A stretch of 19,852 bases of DNA from an uncultured Collinsella sp. Lineage in GTDB: Bacteria; Actinomycetota; Coriobacteriia; Coriobacteriales; Coriobacteriaceae. A program made the translations under genes and the position numbers. Of this stretch, positions 15,954 to 19,852 are shown in pieces (positions within the stretch are counted from its first letter, which is position 1; each line of letters begins with the position of its first letter). Location of the stretch: NCBI GenBank assembly GCA_902494565.1, contig CABUTN010000034.1, forward strand, positions 1-19,852, written 5' to 3'. Below the pieces are notes generated by a model. It was not told the DNA's origin, searched no databases, and was given only the letters and a program-made list of their open reading frames with translations.

Positions 15954-17168
15954 ATGACAGCGGCATCCAACAATTCAATGCAACTTGAGGGAAAAACGAT
16001 CCTGCTGGGCATTACCGGCGGGATCGCCGCCTATAAGTCGTGCAATATCGTGCGCCTGCTGCAAAAGCGTGGCGCGCGCGTCAAGGTCGTTATGAGCGAG
16101 CATGCCACCGAGTTTGTCGGCCCGCTCACCTTCCGTGCGCTCACCAACGAGCCCGTCGCCGTAGGCCTGTTCGACGACCCCTCCGACCCCATCCACCACA
16201 TCTCGCTGGCGCAAGAGCCCGATCTGGTGGTCGTGGCGCCCGCGACGGCCAATATCATCGCCAAGATGGCCAACGGCATCGCCGACGACCTCATCTCCAC
16301 CACGCTACTTGCGACGCCGCGACCCATCGTGATCGCACCCGCTATGAACAACGGCATGTGGAAGGCGCCGGCGACACAGGCCAACATGTCCACGCTGCGC
16401 GAGCGCGGTGTCCATGTGGTGGGACCCGGCAGCGGCTACCTTGCCTGCGGCGACGTGGACACGGGACGCATGAGCGAGCCCGAGGACATCGTCGAGGCTG
16501 TCTGCGAGGTGCTCAACCCCGCGCCTCAGGACCTGGCAGGTAAGCGCATCGTGATTACCGCCGGCCCCACGCACGAGCCGATCGACCCGGTGCGCTTCAT
16601 TGGCAACCGCTCTTCGGGCAAGATGGGCATCGCCCTATCGGGGGAGGCTGCTCGCCGCGGTGCTGCGGTCACGCTCGTGCTGGGACCGACATCGCTCGAT
16701 GCTCCCCGCGGCGTGGCGTGCGTACGCGTGCAGACCGCCGCAGAGATGCTCCAGGCGGCACTGAGCGCCTTCCAGACGGCCGATGCAGCCATTTGCGCGG
16801 CCGCCGTCGCCGACTACACTCCAGCGGCCCCAGCGGACCATAAGCTCAAAAAGTCCAACGAACGCTTGGATCGCATCGAGCTTATCGAAACGGTCGATAT
16901 TTTGGCCGAGCTTTCGCGCAAGAAGGGCGAGCGATGCGTGATCGGCTTTGCGGCCGAGACCGATAACGTCGTGGAGTACGCGCAGCGCAAGCTCGTCCTC
17001 AAGGGTTGCGATGCCATTATCGCCAACGATGTCTCGCGTGCCGATTCGGGTTTTGGAACCGATACCAACAAGGCCTGGATCGTGAGCACAGCGGGTACGC
17101 AAGAACTTCCCGTACTAACAAAACCCCAGCTCGCAGATACAATTTTGGACTTGCTTCAAAATTTGTAA
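15954..17168 (+). CDS. coaBC: Bifunctional phosphopantothenoylcysteine decarboxylase / phosphopantothenate-cysteine ligase
   Basis: A 404-residue fused enzyme for two steps of coenzyme A synthesis: joining cysteine to phosphopantothenate and decarboxylating the product to phosphopantetheine. The N-terminal FMN-dependent CoaC part shows GITGGIAAYKS (19-29), the catalytic histidine in PIHHISL (79-85), APAMNNGMW (128-136) and the substrate-flap cysteine C165 in GYLACGDVDTGRM. The CoaB part begins near 195, with ITAGPTHEPIDPVRFIGNRS (201-220), the AAVADYTP block (283-290), the HKLKK lysines (296-300) and the GFAAETDN segment. AAGGAAG at 15940-15945 marks the start. This is the last gene of the plus-strand block. 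Confidence 0.95.
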   Translation: MTAASNNSMQLEGKTILLGITGGIAAYKSCNIVRLLQKRGARVKVVMSEHATEFVGPLTFRALTNEPVAVGLFDDPSDPIHHISLAQEPDLVVVAPATANIIAKMANGIADDLISTTLLATPRPIVIAPAMNNGMWKAPATQANMSTLRERGVHVVGPGSGYLACGDVDTGRMSEPEDIVEAVCEVLNPAPQDLAGKRIVITAGPTHEPIDPVRFIGNRSSGKMGIALSGEAARRGAAVTLVLGPTSLDAPRGVACVRVQTAAEMLQAALSAFQTADAAICAAAVADYTPAAPADHKLKKSNERLDRIELIETVDILAELSRKKGERCVIGFAAETDNVVEYAQRKLVLKGCDAIIANDVSRADSGFGTDTNKAWIVSTAGTQELPVLTKPQLADTILDLLQNL

Positions 17169-17176
17169 AAAAGTTC

Positions 17177-17206
17177 TTGCGCAAGGACAAAGTTTCGGGT
17201 TAATAT
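17177..17206 (+). promoter_or_regulatory. Promoter of tRNA-Pro
   Basis: TTGCGC (17177-17182) and TAATAT (17201-17206) are separated by 18 bases, fitting a housekeeping sigma promoter. The start of transcription would be near 17213, about 36 bases before the mature tRNA. The -35 box lies in a CTTGCGCAAG palindrome, 9 bases after the coaBC stop. Confidence 0.6.
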
Positions 17207-17248
17207 ACTCCCTGTTGCGAGCGAGAGCAGAGCAACAAACAAAAGCTT

Positions 17249-17325
<77 letters not shown>

Positions 17326-17334
17326 GAAGTTTGC

Positions 17335-17364
17335 AGGTCAGGCACCTAGTGCCTGACCTTTTTT
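17335..17364 (+). terminator. Rho-independent terminator after tRNA-Pro
   Basis: A perfect 11-bp stem, AGGTCAGGCAC with GTGCCTGACCT, closes a CTA loop and runs into six T residues. It ends the tRNA transcript and marks the right edge of the housekeeping block. Confidence 0.95.
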
Positions 17365-17367
17365 GTT

Positions 17368-17397
17368 TTAAGCAATTGCTTAATTTTGATTAAGCAA
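17368..17397. repeat. TTAAGCAA palindrome plus third copy
   Basis: TTAAGCAATTGCTTAA (17368-17383) is a perfect 16-base palindrome, made of two inverted TTAAGCAA units. A third TTAAGCAA, direct to the first, is at 17390-17397. This spacing of AT-rich half-sites resembles a regulator binding site. The rest of 17398-17788 is AT-richer than the gene block and holds no convincing gene beyond the doubtful minus-strand reading frame listed next. Confidence 0.4.
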
Positions 17398-17475
17398 CAG
17401 GACGCCAAAATCTAGCTGCGCGATATTCGCTTTTTGCGGTTACTTGCGTGTTTTGCACACGCTTGAGCCGATTTA

Positions 17476-17829
17476 TTAACGCGATGTGAATCTACATACG
17501 CGTAGCTGGTATACAGCCGAGTACAGGCTGTATTTATCGCGGCGATTTACATAGGTATAGTGACTGTAACGAACAAGCGTGTCGCTGTATTTATTCCAGT
17601 AGTTCACTTGATCGGTGGACAAGTGGGCTGTTGCAACGAAACGCCAAGCAGGATGGGCTCTATACGAGGACGCCGCAGAGGTAATGGCGGGGGAGTGCGG
17701 CAGGCGCTCTGAGAGCCGCTGTATGACCCCATTTCTCCTCAACTCGATAACCTGTGCTATGAACCTCAAACCCCTTCGTTCTGCTGCTAAAAGAAAGGCC
17801 CGCGCAGGATAGCGCGGGCCTTTATCCAT
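17476..17829 (-). pseudogene. Doubtful reading frame, possible remnant of a surface-protein end
   Basis: A 117-codon minus-strand frame that I do not recognise. Its only ATG lies beside the terminator hairpin of the neighbouring gene, so it would have to translate through that hairpin, and no ribosome site is visible. Two parts look protein-like: AHPAWRF, which resembles the PAWCF end of the upstream pilin-like protein also at the DNA level (13 of 15 bases), and a Tyr-rich tail (NYWNKYSDTLVRYSHYTYVN). It may be the decayed end of a related gene, or chance. Confidence 0.2.
17789..17823 (-). terminator. Rho-independent terminator of the pilin-like gene
   Basis: A perfect 12-bp stem, AAAGGCCCGCGC (17794-17805) with GCGCGGGCCTTT (17812-17823), has a 6-base loop. 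Read on the minus strand it is followed by TTTCTTTT, a good termination tract, about 30 bases past the stop of the gene at 17854. On the plus strand the T run is short, so it mainly serves the minus strand. Confidence 0.9.
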
Positions 17830-17853
17830 ATGTCAGCTTATAGGACAAACTGT

Positions 17854-18828
17854 CTAGAAACACCAAGCGGGAAACACGAAGTCGGTTGCCGTGTAGCCGT
17901 GGTTGCTCCAGTCACCGTTGCTATGGACATAGCGGAAGTACTGGGAGCCATCCAGACATACGGAGCGAGTCCAGTGGCTAGAGCCGGACGAAGCCCCGGA
18001 AAATTTTTCCTGCGTCACGCCCTTGAAGGCGTAATACTCGTACTGGGAGCCGTCGGACTGGAGGTGCCCATTGGCCTGGAGGTTTCCGTAGACCTCGGTC
18101 GTCGAGAGCAGGAAGACCTTGTCGGTCGTGGCCGTCACGGTGCCGGGGTATGTGTCCAACTTGTTGTCGGTCATTTTCGTGACGGCTTTCGCCCTAGATT
18201 GGATCTCAGCCGGCAGGAGCGCCCAGAGGTCGCCGGAGTTGAGGCGGCCGCGCAGCTCGGACTGCTCCCATCCGCCGAAATTGTAATATGAGTCACTCAT
18301 GCGCTGCTTGCCCATTGCGCCGTTGGTCGCCTCAAATGTGAGTCCCGCCTTGCCGGTGCCGTCCGCGAGGTCGTCGTGGTTGATGCCGACGATGCGGTAC
18401 TCGGGCGTCTCGCCATTGGTCAACTTGACGGAGAATTTCGTCCCCGCATCCATCGCCGCCTTCGCCTTGGCGTATGCGGGAGAAGCCGTGCCATCCTTGG
18501 CGATGTCCTCGGCCACGGCCTTCTGCTCCTCGAGCGTCCAGTCCTTCGCGTCCTTGGCGATAGCCGCCTGGACGGTCGCGGAACCGGCCCCGGCGGAGCC
18601 TCCACCGGACGCGCCGCCGCCCTCTACGCCGCCGGCCGTCCCGCTGTTCACCGTGTTGCCGACCAGGTTGAACTGGTTACGGATGGCCCCGGCCACGCCG
18701 GGTCCCGCGAACACGATCACCAGGCCGATAATCGCGATGATCAGGACGTACTCGATGATTGACTGTCCTCGGAGGCGGGTACTCCTAGGAGATACCCCCC
18801 CCCGAAGGTTAACTGCCGCTGCATGCAT
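17854..18828 (-). CDS. Flp/type IVb prepilin-like protein with C-terminal DUF6273-like domain
   Basis: A 324-residue surface or pilus protein. Residues 1-21 are a short basic prepilin leader ending RLRG; the next residues QSIIEY (22-27) carry the Glu5-Tyr6 pair of Flp pilins, so a prepilin peptidase should cut after Gly21. A hydrophobic helix (28-49) follows, then a Gly/Ser-rich linker (62-83). The rest (about 95-324) resembles DUF6273: GWEQSELRGRLNSG (186-199), LLPAEIQ (204-210), DKVFLLSTTEVYG (236-248) and an end with HWTRSV (285-290) and FPAWCF (319-324). C291 and C323 could form a terminal disulfide. ATG 18828 is chosen over GTG 18837, because AAGGGAG lies 8 bases before ATG but abuts the GTG. 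A nine-G run falls in codons 9-12. No tad export genes are in the window. Confidence 0.82.
   Translation of the reverse strand: MHAAAVNLRGGVSPRSTRLRGQSIIEYVLIIAIIGLVIVFAGPGVAGAIRNQFNLVGNTVNSGTAGGVEGGGASGGGSAGAGSATVQAAIAKDAKDWTLEEQKAVAEDIAKDGTASPAYAKAKAAMDAGTKFSVKLTNGETPEYRIVGINHDDLADGTGKAGLTFEATNGAMGKQRMSDSYYNFGGWEQSELRGRLNSGDLWALLPAEIQSRAKAVTKMTDNKLDTYPGTVTATTDKVFLLSTTEVYGNLQANGHLQSDGSQYEYYAFKGVTQEKFSGASSGSSHWTRSVCLDGSQYFRYVHSNGDWSNHGYTATDFVFPAWCF
17938..17952. repeat. Direct repeat copy 1 inside pilin-like gene
   Basis: GTACTGGGAGCC followed by ATC matches the copy at 18040-18054 at 14 of 15 bases. Both encode DGSQY (residues 293-297 here). The copies are 102 bases apart, an exact multiple of three. 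Confidence 0.7.
18040..18054. repeat. Direct repeat copy 2 inside pilin-like gene
   Basis: GTACTGGGAGCC followed by GTC; encodes DGSQY at residues 259-263. Recombination with the copy at 17938 would remove or add 34 codons without shifting the frame. Confidence 0.7.
18795..18803. repeat. Nine-base C/G homopolymer in pilin leader
   Basis: A run of nine C on the plus strand, read as nine G in the pilin-like gene (codons 9-12, giving Arg-Gly-Gly-Val). It lies after the chosen start and before the pilin cleavage site, so any change in length not divisible by three would frameshift the protein before its membrane helix. Tracts of this kind and size drive phase variation by slippage in several pathogens. 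Confidence 0.85.
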
Positions 18829-18889
18829 TTGCGACACTCCCTTCGCTCAGGGTTTGTAGATACATTGCCGAGCGTAGGGCTATTCCATA

Positions 18890-18918
18890 ATTCTGCTCCG
18901 GTCTTGCCGCAGCGGCAA
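18890..18918 (-). promoter_or_regulatory. Candidate promoter of pilin-like gene
   Basis: On the minus strand TTGCCG (18918-18913) and CAGAAT (18895-18890) are separated by 17 bases, each matching four of six consensus bases. Transcription would begin about 55 bases before the start codon. A second minus-strand TATAAT (18956-18951) lies further upstream but lacks a good -35 box. Confidence 0.35.
18904..18918. promoter_or_regulatory. Perfect inverted repeat over the -35 box
   Basis: TTGCCGCAGCGGCAA is a 15-base palindrome with 7-base arms around a central A. It covers the candidate -35 box of the pilin-like gene and lies between the two divergent genes, a likely position for a repressor or activator site. 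No regulator gene is visible nearby. Confidence 0.4.
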
Positions 18919-18927
18919 CCGCACCGA

Positions 18928-18955
18928 TGGTCAACAATCGTGATTACGCTATTAT
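18928..18955 (+). promoter_or_regulatory. Candidate promoter of the small plus-strand gene
   Basis: TGGTCA (18928-18933) and TATTAT (18950-18955) are 16 bases apart, 40 bases before the GTG start at 18995. The -10 box overlaps a TATAAT on the other strand, so the direction is uncertain. Confidence 0.3.
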
Positions 18956-18994
18956 AGAACACGCGTTCGTTATTGATTCGAGAGGGGTGCCGTC

Positions 18995-19288
18995 GTGGGG
19001 GAGAGCGATAAGTCGATACGTTTGGTCACGGCCCTCGTCGAGTGCCGCCCCGACGGCGAGTACGCCCCGTGGGGCATCAAATGGTACGACGGCACCGTCT
19101 ACCCGTTCGACCGCATCGAGTCCTACAGCTCCCGTTCGTGGGCGCTCGGCAGGAACAAGCGGTCCGAGTCCTGGCGCGTGATCGTCGGGGACGGTACGTG
19201 CCGCGACATCTGCCATTACCAAAACAGCTGGTATGTCGTTCACGACCCAGACGATGACACCCCAGCGGCAAGCGCACCGCAAAAATAG
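18995..19288 (+). CDS. Small hypothetical protein (97 residues)
   Basis: A small, probably soluble protein with no signal peptide or membrane segment. The start is GTG 18995 with GAGAGGGG (from 18980) about 7 bases upstream. The layout of alternating strands with aromatic residues (VTALVECRPDGEYAPWGIKW, then YDGTVYPFDRIES, then SWRVIVGDG, then NSWYVV) suggests a compact beta-rich domain. From memory, the WxDGxxYPxDRI pattern resembles short Gram-positive proteins that sit near Y-family DNA polymerase genes, but the match is loose and no such gene is in the window. The gene diverges from the pilin-like gene. The end (residues 85-97) is Pro/Ala-rich. Confidence 0.6.
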   Translation: MGESDKSIRLVTALVECRPDGEYAPWGIKWYDGTVYPFDRIESYSSRSWALGRNKRSESWRVIVGDGTCRDICHYQNSWYVVHDPDDDTPAASAPQK

Positions 19289-19381
19289 CCAAAACGCCCA
19301 TTCGAAACCAAACGCCCAGGTAAACGGCTTAACACAATCGCGAATACGACCCCAAAAAGACCTACTTGGATACCCGCTAGG

Positions 19382-19401
19382 GGTACCTGTTTTCAGGCAC
19401 C
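19382..19401 (+). other. Imperfect hairpin downstream of small gene
   Basis: GGTACCTG and CAGGCACC pair at seven of eight positions around a TTTT loop. No T run follows, so termination is doubtful. It is the best candidate within 120 bases of the stop at 19288. Confidence 0.25.
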
Positions 19402-19441
19402 TTAAATCGCCTCTCGTTGCCTCGTTTTTTCGGCTACTCAG

Positions 19442-19472
19442 TAAAAAATAGGGGAGTACGCCAGTACTCCCC
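19442..19472 (-). terminator. Minus-strand rho-independent terminator
   Basis: GGGGAGTAC and GTACTCCCC form a perfect 9-bp stem with a 4-base loop (19451-19472). Read on the minus strand it is followed by TATTTTTTAC, so it should end transcripts coming from the right edge of the window, where minus-strand coding remnants lie. Confidence 0.75.
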
Positions 19473-19514
19473 CTAAATCGTTTATATCCCGGTTGCTGCC
19501 TGCCAGTCTGCCCT

Positions 19515-19532
19515 CTCAAGCCTAGGCTTGAG
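19515..19532. repeat. Perfect 18-base palindrome
   Basis: CTCAAGCCTAGGCTTGAG reads the same on both strands. It is followed at once by a seven-G run (19536-19542) and a second stem, GGGGC/GCCCC with loop TTAG (19539-19552). No T run on either side, so it is more likely a protein-binding or recombination site than a terminator. Confidence 0.5.
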
Positions 19533-19551
19533 CGCGGGGGGGCTTAGGCCC

Positions 19552-19653
19552 CTAGTCTTGAACGTACTTGAGGTCAAGCTCTCCAGGCGCGTCCACGTAC
19601 ACCGCGCCGAACGTCAGGTTTACCAGCCGGGGCTGAGCTCCATAAGCGCAAAA
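19552..19653 (-). pseudogene. Coding remnant ending KYVQD
   Basis: A 33-codon minus-strand stretch ending at TAG (19554-19552) that reads like a natural protein end (LVNLTFGAVYVDAPGELDL). It has no start codon of the usual kind and is preceded in frame by TGA at 19656. I do not recognise the family. It is probably the end of a broken gene. Confidence 0.3.
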
Positions 19654-19668
19654 TCATTCTAGCGCTTA
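19643..19668. repeat. Inverted repeat TAAGCGC-N12-GCGCTTA
   Basis: Two perfect 7-base arms (19643-19649 and 19662-19668) flank a 12-base AT-rich centre, between the two minus-strand coding remnants. It could be an operator or a recombination scar. Confidence 0.35.
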
Positions 19669-19671
19669 CTA

Positions 19672-19797
19672 TCAAGGATATCCGTCGTAGTGGCGGCTAT
19701 CCGGCAAACGATCGTACTCTCGTGGTCCCGTTTCGAGTAATTCTTTGGCACGGTCAGGAGCATAGCGAACGGTTTCCGCTGTTCCGCTCATGTACAT
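19672..19797 (-). pseudogene. Short reading frame ending in RHYDGYP, probably a gene end
   Basis: A minus-strand frame open for about 55 codons, closed by three in-frame stops in a row (TGA TAG TAA, 19674-19666). From the first ATG (19797) it encodes 41 residues, MYMSGTAETVRYAPDRAKEL onward, hydrophilic and rich in Asp, Arg and Tyr. No ribosome site precedes the ATG, and a stop interrupts the frame near 19840, so it may be the tail of a larger gene broken by frameshift, or a very small gene. I do not recognise it. Confidence 0.3.
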
Positions 19798-19852
19798 GGA
19801 CGATGAATGAACTTCGATAGCAAAGGTTGATTTCCGATCTCAGCCGAACACA

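Noticed and set aside
17615..17812. Plus-strand frame of 65 codons in the spacer after the tRNA
   Set aside because: No ribosome site, no motif, and it runs into the terminator stem of the neighbouring gene.
18829..18837. GTG at 18837 as the start of the pilin-like gene
   Set aside because: The ribosome site AAGGGAG directly touches this GTG, leaving no spacing; ATG at 18828 has the right 8-base gap.
17830..18859. Plus-strand frames opposite the pilin-like gene
   Set aside because: They are antisense to a gene with a clear prepilin signature and its own terminator.
18944..19519. Minus-strand frame of 191 codons opposite the small plus-strand gene
   Set aside because: It would translate through the terminator hairpin at 19451-19472 and the promoter region, has no ribosome site, and lies opposite a frame with a plausible start.
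17326..19852. Complete mobile element, CRISPR array or retroelement in the accessory part
   Set aside because: I found no integrase, transposase or reverse transcriptase, no regular spacer-repeat array, and no second copy of the tRNA-Pro 3' end.

Overview
The window looks like part of a high-GC Gram-positive chromosome, most likely an actinobacterium of the Coriobacteriia (Collinsella or a close relative). This rests on GC-rich coding sequence with strong NNC/NNG codon preference, strong AGGAGG-type ribosome sites, the scpA-scpB-rluB-cmk-plsC-ispH-DUF512-der-plsY-gpsA gene order, and an Flp-type pilin joined to a DUF6273-like domain. The genus is an inference from remembered gene order and protein style; no search was run.

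Layout. Bases 1-21 are the 3' end of an alanine-type tRNA or, more likely, tmRNA, closed by a strong terminator (35-63). From 95 to 17168 there are 17 plus-strand genes with hardly any gaps and several stop/start overlaps: an ABC-F ATPase, a small membrane protein, an M50 site-2 protease, ScpA and ScpB, an RluB-type pseudouridine synthase, cytidylate kinase, a PlsC-type acyltransferase, IspH, a PDZ/radical-SAM-like DUF512 protein, the ribosome-assembly GTPase Der, PlsY, GpsA, ribulose-phosphate epimerase, a cysteine desulfurase, a Nif3-family protein, a coiled-coil zinc-ribbon protein and CoaBC. I see no convincing terminator inside this block. It groups ribosome and chromosome maintenance (ABC-F, ScpAB, RluB, Der) with phospholipid precursors (GpsA, PlsY, PlsC, Cmk for CDP-diacylglycerol) and cofactor or isoprenoid supply (IspH, CoaBC, cysteine desulfurase).

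A tRNA-Pro(GGG) gene at 17249-17325, with its own promoter and terminator, closes the housekeeping block. To its right the sequence changes character: AT-richer non-coding DNA, inverted repeats and gene remnants, a minus-strand surface protein gene (17854-18828), a divergent small hypothetical gene (18995-19288), and minus-strand coding remnants at the right edge.

The most interesting locus is the minus-strand gene. It encodes a class III (Flp/type IVb) prepilin N-terminus, a glycine-rich linker and a large C-terminal domain resembling DUF6273. A run of nine G residues lies inside the coding sequence of its short prepilin leader, which is what one expects of a phase-variable on/off switch. 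The C-terminal part also contains in-frame direct repeats, and its last residues resemble the variable ends of lectin-fold proteins targeted by diversity-generating retroelements. No template repeat or reverse transcriptase is visible in the window, so that second idea is only a hypothesis.
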